From Alcanivorax sp. (lineage in GTDB: Bacteria > Pseudomonadota > Gammaproteobacteria > Pseudomonadales > Alcanivoracaceae): a DNA stretch of 64,000 nt. The stretch's first letter is position 1; each line of letters begins with the position of its first letter. The stretch lies in NCBI GenBank assembly GCA_017794945.1, contig CP051239.1, positions 62,001 through 126,000 of the forward strand, written 5' to 3'. The notes beneath the pieces are model-generated. The model worked only from the letters and a program-made list of their open reading frames with translations. It was not told where the DNA came from and searched no databases. Shown in pieces: positions 9,562 through 18,800 of the stretch. Made by a program: the position numbers and the translations under genes.

Positions 9562-10820
9562 TACGCCACTCCCCCGGTCCGACGCAGGCGACGACGGATG
9601 TTCGCCTGGGTAACAAAGTAGTCAATCAAGGGCGCGCACAGGTTGCCGAACAGAATCGCCAGCATGATGCCCTCCGGGAACGCCGGGTTGATCACCCGGA
9701 TCAGCACGGTCATAACACCGATCAGCGCGCCGAAGATCAGCTTGCCGGTGTTGGTCATCGCCGCGGACACCGGATCGGTGGCCATGAACACCAGGCCGAA
9801 CGCCAGGCCGCCCACGGTCAGGTGCCAGTACCAGGGCATCGCGAACATCGGGTTGCTGTCGCTGCCGACGCCGTTGAACACCGCGCTCATCGCCACCATG
9901 CCCAGCAAAACGCCCAGCATGATGCGCCAGGACGCGATCTTGGTGAACAGCAGGAAAATCGCGCCCAGGCCGATGGCGATCACCGAGGTCTCGCCGATAC
10001 AACCCTGGATGCCGCCCAGGAAGGTGTCCATCCAGGCCAGGCTCTGGGTGGCGCCGTTGGCGCCGGCGGCCAGGGCGTTCTCGCCGAGGCCGGCGGCGAA
10101 ATTCAGGTCGCCGCTGGCGGCCAGGGACAACGGCGTCGCGCCGGAGAAGTTGTCCACCGCGGTCCAGACCGCGTCACCGGACATCTGCGCCGGGTAGGCG
10201 AAGTACAGGAAAGCACGGCCGACCAGCGCCGGGTTGAGAAAGTTCTTGCCGGTGCCGCCGAATACTTCCTTGCCGATCACCACGCCGAAGGACACGCCCA
10301 GCACCACCTGCCAGAGCGGGATCGCCGGCGGCAGGATCAGGGTGAACAGGATACCGGTGACGAAGAAGCCCTCGTTCACCTCATGGCCGCGCTTCCACGC
10401 GAACAGGGCTTCCCAGAAGAAGCCGGTGAGGTACACGGTGGCCAGAATCGGCACATAGTAGACTAGGCCGTGCAGCATATTGGCCCAGAAACTCTGGTAG
10501 TCGAAGCCGGCCAGCATGGCCACCAGGTCGGCGCGCCAGCCGGGGATGGCGTCGTAACCGAACTCGGTGATCTGCAGGTTGGCCTGGTAACCGGTGTTGT
10601 AGAGGCCGAACAGGATCGCCGGGAAGGTGGCGAACCAGACCGTCATCATGATCCGCTTCAGGTCGATACCGTCGCGCACGTGGGCGGCGGACCGGGTCAC
10701 CGAATCCGGGCTGTACAGCATGGTGTCGAACATCTCGAAGAAGACGTAATACTTCTCGAGCTTGCCGCCCTCGTGGAAATGAGGCGCGATTTTGTCGTCG
10801 ATGTAGTTTCTCAGGCCCAT
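9561..10820 (-). CDS. nqrB: Na+-NQR subunit B
   Basis: A 419-residue multi-helix subunit, the main Na+-translocating and quinone-reducing part of the pump. The covalent FMN site is T229 in NFSGATPLSLAA. The N-terminal cytoplasmic arm is present, and GGTGKNFLNPALVGRAF is the conserved region preceding it. It begins one base after the nqrA stop. Confidence 0.97.
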   Translation of the reverse strand: MGLRNYIDDKIAPHFHEGGKLEKYYVFFEMFDTMLYSPDSVTRSAAHVRDGIDLKRIMMTVWFATFPAILFGLYNTGYQANLQITEFGYDAIPGWRADLVAMLAGFDYQSFWANMLHGLVYYVPILATVYLTGFFWEALFAWKRGHEVNEGFFVTGILFTLILPPAIPLWQVVLGVSFGVVIGKEVFGGTGKNFLNPALVGRAFLYFAYPAQMSGDAVWTAVDNFSGATPLSLAASGDLNFAAGLGENALAAGANGATQSLAWMDTFLGGIQGCIGETSVIAIGLGAIFLLFTKIASWRIMLGVLLGMVAMSAVFNGVGSDSNPMFAMPWYWHLTVGGLAFGLVFMATDPVSAAMTNTGKLIFGALIGVMTVLIRVINPAFPEGIMLAILFGNLCAPLIDYFVTQANIRRRLRRTGGVA

Positions 10821-10821
10821 C

Positions 10822-12168
10822 TCAGCTCTCCACCTCGATCGTGGTCAGGTTGTCGCGCAGAATCGGCCCGTACTCGTACTTGCCGGGGCACACGTAGGTG
10901 CACAGCGCCAGGTCCTCTTCCACCACTTCCAGCGCGCCCAGCGCGATGGCGGAATCGGTGTCGCCGACGATCAGCGAGCGCAACAGTTGAGTGGGCAGAA
11001 TGTCCAGCGGCATGACCTGCTCGTAGGCGCCGATCGGCACCATGGCGCGCTCACTGCCGTTGGTGGTGGTGGTCAGATTGAAGCGCTTGCCGGGCATCAG
11101 CTTGGACAGATAAATGTTCATCACCGAGAAGCGGTTGGGCCCCGGGGAAATATACCCCAGCAACTGCCGCTCGCGGCCTTCGCGCAGCACCGTCACCTGG
11201 TTGCTGAAACGGCTCAGGAACATCAGCGGGCCGCGGGCGTGATGGCCGTTGAACACGGAGCCGCCCACGATGCGATTGTCGCCGTCCTTGAGTTCACCGC
11301 GCGTGAAGTCTTCCATGCCGGCGCCCACGCGGGTGCGCATCAGACGCGGCGTCTTCACCTGGGGACCGGTCAGCGCCACTACCCGGTCGGTGCTGATCTT
11401 GCCTTCGGTGAACAGCTTGCCGATGGCGATCACTTCCTGGTAGCCCACCGTCCAGACGGTCTTGGCGAGACTGACAGGGTCGAGATAATGCACATGGGTG
11501 CCGGCGTTGCCCGCCGGGTGCTTGCCGGTGAAGGTTTCTTCACGGATCTGGCCTTCGGCGAAGGCCGGCAGATCACCGCCCGGCGCGCGGCACACCCAGA
11601 CCGGGCCGTCGGTGAGGCGGCCCAGCACGGCGAGACCGTGGCGGAAGCTGCTCTCGTTGGCCTTGATCACCACCGCCGGGTCCTGCGCCAGGGGGTTGGT
11701 GTCCATGGCGGTGACGAAAATCGAGTTGGGGGTGGTGCCGGGCGCCGGCACCTTGCCGAACGGGCGGGTGCGCAGCAGCGTCCACTCGCCGGAATCGATC
11801 AGCTGGCGCTGGACCGCCTCGCGGTCCAGGGAAGCCAGGGCGGCGGCGTCATGGGCGTCGAACTCGACCTCGTCTTCCTGGTCGGCCACCTCGATCACCA
11901 CGGACTGCAGCACGCGCTTGTGGCCGCGGTTGATCGCCACCACCTTACCGGCGGCGGGGGCGGTGTATTTCACGCCATCGGTCTTTTTATCCGTGAAGAG
12001 CAGTTGGCCCTTCTTGACCGTGTCGCCTTCGCGGACCTCCATGGTCGGCTTCATCCCCATGTAGTCGCCGCCGAGCACGGCGACAGAACGGACCTGATGA
12101 CCCTCCTCAATCGCCTGGCGTGGCGCGCCAGCGATGGGCAGGTCAAGCCCCTTCTTGATTTTGATCAT
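10822..12168 (-). CDS. nqrA: Na+-NQR subunit A
   Basis: A 448-residue cytoplasmic subunit, first gene of nqrABCDEF-apbE-nqrM. It starts [18 protein letters not shown] and includes a biotinyl-lipoyl-like barrel ([14 protein letters not shown]). It stabilises the complex and contributes to the quinone-proximal region. Length is normal. The upstream 160 bp should hold the operon promoter. Confidence 0.97.
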   Translation of the reverse strand: MIKIKKGLDLPIAGAPRQAIEEGHQVRSVAVLGGDYMGMKPTMEVREGDTVKKGQLLFTDKKTDGVKYTAPAAGKVVAINRGHKRVLQSVVIEVADQEDEVEFDAHDAAALASLDREAVQRQLIDSGEWTLLRTRPFGKVPAPGTTPNSIFVTAMDTNPLAQDPAVVIKANESSFRHGLAVLGRLTDGPVWVCRAPGGDLPAFAEGQIREETFTGKHPAGNAGTHVHYLDPVSLAKTVWTVGYQEVIAIGKLFTEGKISTDRVVALTGPQVKTPRLMRTRVGAGMEDFTRGELKDGDNRIVGGSVFNGHHARGPLMFLSRFSNQVTVLREGRERQLLGYISPGPNRFSVMNIYLSKLMPGKRFNLTTTTNGSERAMVPIGAYEQVMPLDILPTQLLRSLIVGDTDSAIALGALEVVEEDLALCTYVCPGKYEYGPILRDNLTTIEVES

Positions 12169-12255
12169 AGTGTCTCGCCCACGTTGCGTGTTCTGAAGTC
12201 AAGCGGTGCTTTCCCCGGATGGCCGCGATGGAGGCGGAGGTGGGAAGGCGGCGCC

Positions 12256-12285
12256 ATTATAATGACCGAGTGGTTCGGATGCCAG
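12256..12285 (-). promoter_or_regulatory. Candidate nqr operon promoter
   Basis: On the minus strand a perfect -10 hexamer TATAAT (plus-strand 12256-12261) lies about 88 bases upstream of nqrA. A weak -35-like CTGGCA sits 18 bp further upstream (12280-12285). The AT-rich patch stands out in a GC-rich gap. The -35 match is poor, so this is tentative. Confidence 0.4.
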
Positions 12286-12327
12286 GACTGACCGTGTGGG
12301 ATTACCCGCCTGGGCCCGCGTGTCCCG

Positions 12328-12359
12328 GTCGAAAAAAAGCCCGCGAAAGCGGGCTTTTT
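12328..12359 (-). terminator. Rho-independent terminator of gap
   Basis: A GC hairpin (AGCCCGC-TTTC-GCGGGCT read on the minus strand) flanked by an A-run and followed on the minus strand by a run of T residues. It lies just downstream of the gap stop and separates gap from the nqr promoter. Confidence 0.85.
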
Positions 12360-12372
12360 CGGGTTCCACGGC

Positions 12373-13827
12373 TCAATCCTTGGGGTAAATCGGGTATTCG
12401 ACCCCGGACAGTTGCTGCAGAAGCCGCACCACCTGGCAGCTGTAGCCGAACTCATTGTCGTACCAGACATAGAGCACGCAGTGGCGGCCGTTGACGATGG
12501 TCGCCTCGGCGTCCACCACCGACGCGTGCCGGGAGCCCACGAAGTCCGTGGACACCGCGTCCGGGCTGCGGATGAAGTCCAGCTGGCGCTGCAGCGGCGA
12601 GTGCAGGCTCACCCAGCGCAGGTAGTCGTTGAGCTCCTCCAGGGTGGTTTCTTTCTCCAGGGTCAGGTTGAGAATCGCCATGGAGACGTCCGGGGTCGGT
12701 ACCCGGATGGAGTTGCCGCTGAGCTTGCCGCCCAGCTCCGGCAGCGCCTTGGCGGCGGCCGTGGCGGCCCCGGTCTCGGTCAGCACCATGTTGAGCGGCG
12801 CGGCGCGGCCCCGGCGGGGGCCCTTGTGGAAGTTGTCCAGCAGGTTCTGGTCGTTGGTGTAGGAGTGCACCGTTTCCACGTGGCCGTACTCAATGCCGAA
12901 CTTGTCGCTGAGCGCCTTGAGCGGCGGCACGATGGCGTTGGTGGTGCAGCTCGCCAGGGACAGGATGGTGTCGCTGTCCTCCACCATGCCGTGGTTGACG
13001 CCGGGCACGATGTTCTTGATGTCGCCCTTGCCGGGCGCGGTGAGGATCGCCTTGCTGATGCCCGGGCACTTCAGGTGCTGGCCCAGACCCTCGCGGTCGC
13101 GCCATTTACCGGTGTTGTCCACCAGCAGCGCGTCCTTGATGCCGTACTGGGTGTAGTCGATCGCCGACGGATCATTCGCGTAAATGATCTTGATGTAGTT
13201 GCCGTTGGCGATGATCGCGTTGTCTTCCTCGTCCACGGCGATGGTGCCGGCGAACGGGCCGTGCACGGAGTCGCGGCGCAGCAGGCTGGCGCGCTTTTGC
13301 AGGTCGCCCTTGCCGGTCTCGCGGACCACCACGGCCTTGAGGCGCAGGCCGTCGCCGGAGCCGGTCTTCTCGATCAGCAGGCGGGCCAGCAGGCGGCCGA
13401 TGCGGCCGAAGCCGTACAGCACCACGTCGGTCTGGCCGGGCAGGTCCACCTTGTCGTTGACCGCTTCGCCCAGCTCTTCACGGACGTAGTCCTCGACGGA
13501 CAGGCCACGGCTGTCCTTCTTGTATTCCACCGCCAGCTTGCCGATGTCCAGGCGGCAGGGGCCCAGGTCCAGCTTGGTCACTTCCTGCAGGATCGGGAAG
13601 GAATCGACCACGGAAAGACCGCTCTCGAACAGCTCGGAGTCCTCGATCTGCTTGACGAAGCGATGGGTCTTAAGGATCTGGATCACGGAATTGTTGACCA
13701 GGGACCGGCTGTATACGGTGGTGGTCACGTTCTTCTCGCGGTAGAGACGGCCGATCATCGGGATCATGGCCTCTGCGATTTCTTCGCGGTTTTTCCAGCG
13801 TCCGAAGTGGTCTTCCAGTTTGTTCAC
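12373..13827 (-). CDS. gap: Glyceraldehyde-3-phosphate dehydrogenase (long form)
   Basis: A 484-residue GAPDH of the long gammaproteobacterial type, with an N-terminal extension of about 130 residues before the Rossmann domain (DVVLYGFGRIGRLLARLL). The catalytic cysteine is near residue 294 in LASCTTNAIVPPL. It interconverts glyceraldehyde 3-phosphate and 1,3-bisphosphoglycerate. A GTG at 13827 (VNKLEDHFGRWKNREE) preceded by GAGGGG is preferred; an in-frame ATG five codons upstream is the alternative. Adjacent to nqr and mfd as in Pseudomonas. Confidence 0.93.
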   Translation of the reverse strand: MNKLEDHFGRWKNREEIAEAMIPMIGRLYREKNVTTTVYSRSLVNNSVIQILKTHRFVKQIEDSELFESGLSVVDSFPILQEVTKLDLGPCRLDIGKLAVEYKKDSRGLSVEDYVREELGEAVNDKVDLPGQTDVVLYGFGRIGRLLARLLIEKTGSGDGLRLKAVVVRETGKGDLQKRASLLRRDSVHGPFAGTIAVDEEDNAIIANGNYIKIIYANDPSAIDYTQYGIKDALLVDNTGKWRDREGLGQHLKCPGISKAILTAPGKGDIKNIVPGVNHGMVEDSDTILSLASCTTNAIVPPLKALSDKFGIEYGHVETVHSYTNDQNLLDNFHKGPRRGRAAPLNMVLTETGAATAAAKALPELGGKLSGNSIRVPTPDVSMAILNLTLEKETTLEELNDYLRWVSLHSPLQRQLDFIRSPDAVSTDFVGSRHASVVDAEATIVNGRHCVLYVWYDNEFGYSCQVVRLLQQLSGVEYPIYPKD

Positions 13828-13907
13828 GGCTGCGCCCCTCATCGGTTTGGGTTGGCGGTCATGGGGGCGCGCATGATAGCGCCAAAACCGCGCTCCTTCC
13901 AGCGTAC

Positions 13908-14783
13908 TTACACCGGGTCTTCGCCGGGGCGCAGGCGCATCAGGCCTTCCTGGGCCACCGAGGCCACCAGGGTGCCGTCGCGGCGGTAGATATGGCCGAA
14001 GGTCAGGCCGCGCGCGCCGGCGGCGCCCGGGCTCTCGCAGTGGTAGAGCAGCCAGTCGTCCACCCGCAGGTCGTCGTAGAACCACATGGCGTGGTCCAGG
14101 CTGGCGCACTGCACGTTGCTCTGCCAGAACGTCATGCCGTGGGGCTGCATGGCAGTGCCCATGAAACCGAAATCCGAACAGTAGGTCAGCAACGCCTTGT
14201 GGGTCATGCGGTCCGCCTCGATCGGGTCCGGCACCCGGAACCAGAACTGCTTGAGCGGCTCGCGGGACTCCGGCGCGAACACGTCGCGCGGTGTCACCGG
14301 GCGGAACTCCACCGGCCGTTCACGCAGAAAGGCGGCGCGGAACTGTTCGGGAATACGGTCCGCCACCCGCATGCGGGCGCTCTCGTCGCTCTCCAGATCC
14401 TCCGGCGCCGGCACCTCCGGCATCGGCGTCTGGTGATGACCGCCCTGCTCTTCCACCTGAAAAGAGGTGGACAGACTAAAAATGGGACGACCGTGCTGAA
14501 TAGCATTGACCCGGCGGGTGGTGAAACTCTTGCCGTCGCGGATCCGGTCCACGTCGTACACCACCGGCTTGCGGATATCGCCCGGGCGCAGGAAATAGGC
14601 GTGCAGGGAATGCACCGGGCGATCCTCCGGCACCGTCATTGACGCCGCCAGCAACGCCTGGCCGGCCACCAGGCCGCCGAAGATGCTGCTCTGCCCGTTG
14701 GCCTCGCTGAGCCCCCGGAACAGGTTGTCCTCCAGCGGCTCCAGGCGGAACCGCTGCATCAACTCACTGACTGAATCCCTCAT
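13908..14783 (-). CDS. tesB: Acyl-CoA thioesterase II
   Basis: A 291-residue double-hotdog thioesterase that hydrolyses acyl-CoA to free fatty acid and CoA. N-terminal half: LFRGLSEANGQSSIFGGLVAGQAL and VHSLHAYFLRPGD; C-terminal half: SLDHAMWFYDDLRVDDWLLY with the conserved aspartate/tryptophan region, ending LVASVAQEGLMR. Length matches the family. It lies divergent from mfd, with long hairpin repeats between them. Confidence 0.93.
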   Translation of the reverse strand: MRDSVSELMQRFRLEPLEDNLFRGLSEANGQSSIFGGLVAGQALLAASMTVPEDRPVHSLHAYFLRPGDIRKPVVYDVDRIRDGKSFTTRRVNAIQHGRPIFSLSTSFQVEEQGGHHQTPMPEVPAPEDLESDESARMRVADRIPEQFRAAFLRERPVEFRPVTPRDVFAPESREPLKQFWFRVPDPIEADRMTHKALLTYCSDFGFMGTAMQPHGMTFWQSNVQCASLDHAMWFYDDLRVDDWLLYHCESPGAAGARGLTFGHIYRRDGTLVASVAQEGLMRLRPGEDPV

Positions 14784-14869
14784 GCTCTCTTTCCCCAGCG
14801 CATCAATAAAACGGCAGCGATGTTACCACACCTCAGCGGGAGCAAGCCCTCTCAGCGGCTCCGTAGCCC

Positions 14870-14980
14870 GGTTCGGTCTCGGTGCCCGGTGTCCAGGACC
14901 CGCCGTGAATCCATCCCTGGAGGCTTGTGTTCGGCTCCCTGCCTCACACAGTCCTGGACACCGGGCACCGAGACCGAACC
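14870..14980. repeat. Long hairpin repeat A
   Basis: A perfect 30-bp inverted repeat: left arm 14870-14899, right arm 14951-14980, with a 51-base loop. The arm begins GGTTCGGTCTCGG and ends GTCCAGGAC. The loop, read on the minus strand, carries GGCAGGGAGCCGAAC and CCAGGGATGGATTCACGG. Nearly the same element, inverted, is at 40727-40850, including similar outer flanks (CTCCGTAGCCC). Confidence 0.9.
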
Positions 14981-15040
14981 TCCTTTGGGAACCAGCCGCC
15001 AAGGGCTGCCATGCCCCCTTGGCGATGAAGCTTCCAAGGA

Positions 15041-15155
15041 GCGCCGGGATCGGGTGGGCCCGTCCAGGACCGTGTTTGGCCAAGGATGGCCAAACGCCGA
15101 GCCTACATGGATGTACTCGTGGTGTGTCCTGGACGGGCCCACCCGATCCCGGCGC
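15041..15155. repeat. Long hairpin repeat B
   Basis: A perfect 30-bp inverted repeat: left arm 15041-15070, right arm 15126-15155, with a 55-base loop. The stem starts GCGCCGGGATCGGG, different from repeat A, but ends in the same GTCCAGGAC. The loop contains TTTGGCCAAGGATGGCCAAA and AGCCTACATGGATGTACTCG, matching loop motifs of the other copies. Confidence 0.9.
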
Positions 15156-15232
15156 GGCCCCTCTGGAGAGAAAGCCGCCTCCCAAAGCGGCGGGCCGGTG
15201 GGGTACAATGCGCGCCCTCTGCTGGAGACGAA

Positions 15233-18200
15233 ATGACGCTGTTACCCGATACCCCGCTGTTCCCCACCGGTCAGGACCACTACAAAGACTGGCAAGGTCT
15301 GTCCAACGGCAGCCTGGCCGCCGTGCTCGCCGAGGTGGCGCGCGGCGCCGACGGCCCCTTGCTGGTGGCGGCGCCGGACAGTAGCCGCGCCCAGCAACTG
15401 GCGGACGCTTTGGGGTTCTATTTGGCCGGCAATCCTGTGGCCGGCACTCCGGTGGCAGGCAATCCTGTGGCGGGCGAGGTGCCGGTGATGCTGTTCCCGG
15501 ACTGGGAGACCCTGCCCTACGACCTGTTCAGCCCGCACCAGGACATCGTCAGCGACCGCATCCGGGTGCTGAACTGGCTGCACGGCGCCAGCACCGGCGT
15601 GCTGGTGGTGCCGGTGAACACGCTGATGCAGCGCATCGCGCCGCCGCTGCACATCAGCGGCAACAGCTTCATGCTGCGGGTGGGCGACACCTTCGATATG
15701 GAAAGCACCCGCGCGCGGCTGGTGGACTGTGGCTACCGGCAGCGCGACAACGTCTACGAACACGGCGAATTCGCGGTGCGCGGCGCCATCATGGACGTCT
15801 TTCCGATGGGCTCCGAGCAGCCGTTCCGGGTCGAGCTGTTCGATGAGGACATCGAGTCCCTGCGTCTGTTCGACCCGGAATCCCAGCGCTCCACCGGCCA
15901 GGTCAGCGAGATCAACCTGTTGCCCGCCGCCGAGTACCCGCTCAGCGCCGAGGGCATCCGCCGGTTCCGCACCGCCTTCCGCGACACGTTCGACGTGGAC
16001 CCGCGCAAGGTGCCGCTCTATCAGGACGTTTCCGAGGGCATCGCCACGCCGGGCCTGGAATACTATCTGCCGCTGTTTTTCGACGGTCTGGCCACCCTGT
16101 TCGACTACCTGCCCAACCGGGCGCGTGCGGTGGAAATGGCCGGCTGTGAAGAGGCCGCCCGGCATTTCTGGGACGAGGTCAGCGCCCGTTACGAGCAACG
16201 CCGCCACGACATCCGCCGGCCGGTGTTGCCCCCGGCCGACCTGTTCCTGCGCCCGGACCAGCTCAACAGCGCCTGGCAGACCCTGCCCCGGGCGCGTCAG
16301 AAGGATTCCGACCAGGCGGTGCGCTTCCACGTGGAGGTGCCGCCCACGGTGTCCGCCGACGCCAAGGCGCGCAACCCGCTGGCGCCGCTGCACACCTTCG
16401 CCGACGCCCACCCGGACACGCGCATTCTGGTGGTGGCGGAAACCGCCGGCCGCCGCGAGGCGCTGCTGGAGATGATGCAGAAGATCGGCATCCAGCCGGC
16501 GATGAAGGACGGCTGGGCGCATTTCATCCGCGAGCCGGACCGCTGGTCGCTGACCCGCGGCGAGCTGGACGCGGGCTTTTACGCCCCCGACCACGACCTG
16601 CTGGTGGTCACCGAGAGCGAGCTCTACGGCGAGCGGGTCATGCAGCGCCGCCGCCGGCGCACCAGCGAGGAAAGCGGCAACGAGCTGGGTATCCGCACCC
16701 TGGGCGAAATCAGCCCCGGGGCGGCGGTGGTGCACCTGGACCACGGCGTGGGCCGCTACCAGGGCCTGGTGCACATGGAAGTGGACCGCCAGCAACACGA
16801 GTTCCTGCTGTTGGAGTACGCCGGCGGCGACAAGCTCTATGTGCCGGTGTCCTCACTGCATCTGATCAGCCGCTACGGCGGCGCGGACAACCCGCCGCTC
16901 AACCGGTTGGGCACCGAACAGTGGACCAAGGCGCGCCAGAAAGCGGCGGAGAAGATCCACGACGTGGCCGCCGAACTGCTCAACACCTACGCCCGCCGGG
17001 AGGCCCGCCAGGGGCGCGCCTTCGCGGTGGAAGCGGAAGACTACGAGCGCTTCGCCGCCGGCTTCCCGTTCGAGGAGACCCCGGACCAGGAAAGCGCCAT
17101 TCGCGCGGTGCTCAGCGACATGCAGCTGGCCAAGCCTATGGACCGGCTGGTGTGCGGCGACGTGGGCTTCGGCAAAACCGAGGTGGCCATGCGCGCCGCC
17201 TTCGTGGCGGTGCAGAAAGGCGCCCAGGTGGCGGTGCTGGTGCCTACCACCCTGCTCGCCCAGCAACACTACGAGTCCTTTATCGACCGCTTCGCCGATT
17301 GGGCGGTGAACGTGGAGGTGCTGTCCCGGTTCCGCAACGCCAAGGAGCGCGCCGACGTGCTCAAGCGGCTGGAAAGCGGCAAGGTGGACATCATCGTCGG
17401 CACCCACCAGCTGCTGCAGGAATCGGTGGCCTTCCAGGACCTGGGGCTGATCATCGTCGACGAGGAGCACCGCTTCGGCGTGCGCCACAAGGAACGTCTG
17501 AAGGAGATGCGCGCCGAGTGCGACATCCTCACCCTCACCGCCACGCCGATCCCGCGCACCCTGAACATGGCGATGAGCGGCATGCGCGATATTTCCATCA
17601 TCGCCACGCCGCCGCAGAAGCGGCTGTCGGTGAAAACCTTCGTGCAGCAAAAAGACGACACCGCCATCAAGGAAGCGATCCTGCGGGAACTGCTGCGCGG
17701 CGGTCAGGTGTATTACCTGCACAACGACATCGACACCATGGCGCGCACCGCCGAGGACATCCGCAAACTGGTGCCCGACGCCCGGGTGGGCATCGCCCAC
17801 GGGCAGATGCGCGAGCGCGAGCTGGAAGCGGTGATGAGCGACTTCTACCACCGCCGCTTCAACGTGCTGGTGTGCTCCACCATTATCGAGACCGGCATCG
17901 ACGTGCCCAGCGCCAACACCATCATCATCGAGCGCGCCGACAAGCTCGGCCTGGCGCAGTTGCACCAGTTGCGCGGCCGCGTGGGCCGCAGCCACCACCA
18001 GGCCTACGCCTACCTCACCACCCCCGGGCCGCGCGCCATGACCAAGGACGCGCTCAAGCGTCTGGAAGCGATCGAACAGGCCACCGACCTGGGCGCCGGC
18101 TTCGTGCTGGCCAGCCAGGACCTGGAGATTCGCGGCGCCGGCGAACTGCTCGGCGAAGAGCAGCACGGCAACATGGAGAGCATCGGCTTCTCGCTCTACA

Positions 18201-18718
18201 TGGAAATGCTCGAGCAGGCGGTGGAAGCGCTCAAGCGCGGCGAGCAGCCGGACACCGCCAAGCCGCTGTCCGGCGGCCCGGAAGTGAACCTGCGCATCCC
18301 GGCGCTGATTCCCGAGGATTACCTGCCCGACGTCTACACCCGCCTGACGCTGTACAAACGCATCGCCGGCAGCAAGAACGCCGACCAGCTCAAGGAACTG
18401 CAGGTGGAAATGATCGACCGCTTCGGCCTGCTGCCGGACCCGGTGAAAAACCTGTTCCAGGTCACCGAGCTGCGGCAACAGGCGGAAAAGCTGGGCATCA
18501 TCCGGCTCGACGCCCACGGCCGCGGCGGCAAACTGGAATTCGCCGAGCGCACCCCGGTGGACCCGCTCACCATTGTCAAACTGGTGCAGTCCGGCCCCAA
18601 CGTCTACAAGCTGGAAGGCGCCAGCACCCTGCGCTTCGAACTGGAATCGGAAACCGCGCAGGAGCGCATTGAGGTGGTTAGCGGAGTGCTCGAGCGCCTG
18701 AGCGGTTCAAGCGCTTGA
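15233..18718 (+). CDS. mfd: Transcription-repair coupling factor Mfd
   Basis: A 1161-residue helicase-like translocase that removes stalled RNA polymerase and recruits UvrA. It has the UvrB-homology region (FPDWETLPYDLFSPHQDIVS), the RNA-polymerase-interacting domain (HLDHGVGRYQGL), Walker A GDVGFGKTEVAM, DEEH box VDEEHRFGV, motif VI region QLRGRVGRSHHQAYAY and the C-terminal TRCF domain. The start MTLLPDTPLF is supported by GGAG at 15224; the longer open frame upstream is repeat DNA. Near residues 64-83 there is an unusual five-residue repeat (GNPVAGTPVAG). Confidence 0.97.
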   Translation: MTLLPDTPLFPTGQDHYKDWQGLSNGSLAAVLAEVARGADGPLLVAAPDSSRAQQLADALGFYLAGNPVAGTPVAGNPVAGEVPVMLFPDWETLPYDLFSPHQDIVSDRIRVLNWLHGASTGVLVVPVNTLMQRIAPPLHISGNSFMLRVGDTFDMESTRARLVDCGYRQRDNVYEHGEFAVRGAIMDVFPMGSEQPFRVELFDEDIESLRLFDPESQRSTGQVSEINLLPAAEYPLSAEGIRRFRTAFRDTFDVDPRKVPLYQDVSEGIATPGLEYYLPLFFDGLATLFDYLPNRARAVEMAGCEEAARHFWDEVSARYEQRRHDIRRPVLPPADLFLRPDQLNSAWQTLPRARQKDSDQAVRFHVEVPPTVSADAKARNPLAPLHTFADAHPDTRILVVAETAGRREALLEMMQKIGIQPAMKDGWAHFIREPDRWSLTRGELDAGFYAPDHDLLVVTESELYGERVMQRRRRRTSEESGNELGIRTLGEISPGAAVVHLDHGVGRYQGLVHMEVDRQQHEFLLLEYAGGDKLYVPVSSLHLISRYGGADNPPLNRLGTEQWTKARQKAAEKIHDVAAELLNTYARREARQGRAFAVEAEDYERFAAGFPFEETPDQESAIRAVLSDMQLAKPMDRLVCGDVGFGKTEVAMRAAFVAVQKGAQVAVLVPTTLLAQQHYESFIDRFADWAVNVEVLSRFRNAKERADVLKRLESGKVDIIVGTHQLLQESVAFQDLGLIIVDEEHRFGVRHKERLKEMRAECDILTLTATPIPRTLNMAMSGMRDISIIATPPQKRLSVKTFVQQKDDTAIKEAILRELLRGGQVYYLHNDIDTMARTAEDIRKLVPDARVGIAHGQMRERELEAVMSDFYHRRFNVLVCSTIIETGIDVPSANTIIIERADKLGLAQLHQLRGRVGRSHHQAYAYLTTPGPRAMTKDALKRLEAIEQATDLGAGFVLASQDLEIRGAGELLGEEQHGNMESIGFSLYMEMLEQAVEALKRGEQPDTAKPLSGGPEVNLRIPALIPEDYLPDVYTRLTLYKRIAGSKNADQLKELQVEMIDRFGLLPDPVKNLFQVTELRQQAEKLGIIRLDAHGRGGKLEFAERTPVDPLTIVKLVQSGPNVYKLEGASTLRFELESETAQERIEVVSGVLERLSGSSA
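15424..15483 (+). repeat. 15-bp tandem repeat inside mfd
   Basis: Three close 15-bp units (15424, 15439, 15454) and a degenerate fourth encode repeated PVAG-containing pentapeptides within the N-terminal domain of Mfd, between FYLAG and the conserved FPDWETLPYD strand. The reading frame is kept because the unit is a multiple of three. Confidence 0.85.
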
Positions 18719-18720
18719 GT

Positions 18721-18791
18721 GTCGGGTTACGCTGCGCTAACCCGACCTACAATAGCCGTAGGTCGGGTTAGGCCGCAGGCCGTAACCCGAC
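18721..18791. repeat. REP-like inverted pair
   Basis: Palindromes at 18721-18750 (ending CTAC) and 18758-18791 (beginning GTAG), in opposite orientation and 7 bp apart, directly between the convergent mfd and the 329-residue gene. The first begins two bases after the mfd stop. Confidence 0.88.
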
Positions 18792-18800
18792 ATGCAGCTC

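Larger units (their letters stand above)
14784..15232. other. Gene-free region tesB-mfd, filled by two hairpin repeats
   Basis: A 449-bp divergent gap. Apart from the two long hairpins at 14870-14980 and 15041-15155, only a possible mfd promoter (TACAAT at 15204-15209) and Shine-Dalgarno GGAG at 15224 are visible. Open frames crossing this region are translations of the repeats and are not considered genes. Confidence 0.7.

Noticed and set aside
14823..15208. 118-120-codon frames over hairpins A and B
   Set aside because: Encoded by the inverted repeats; similar peptides would arise at every copy of the family.
15086..15232. N-terminal extension of mfd through the hairpin repeat
   Set aside because: Residues translate repeat DNA; a proper start with Shine-Dalgarno is at 15233.
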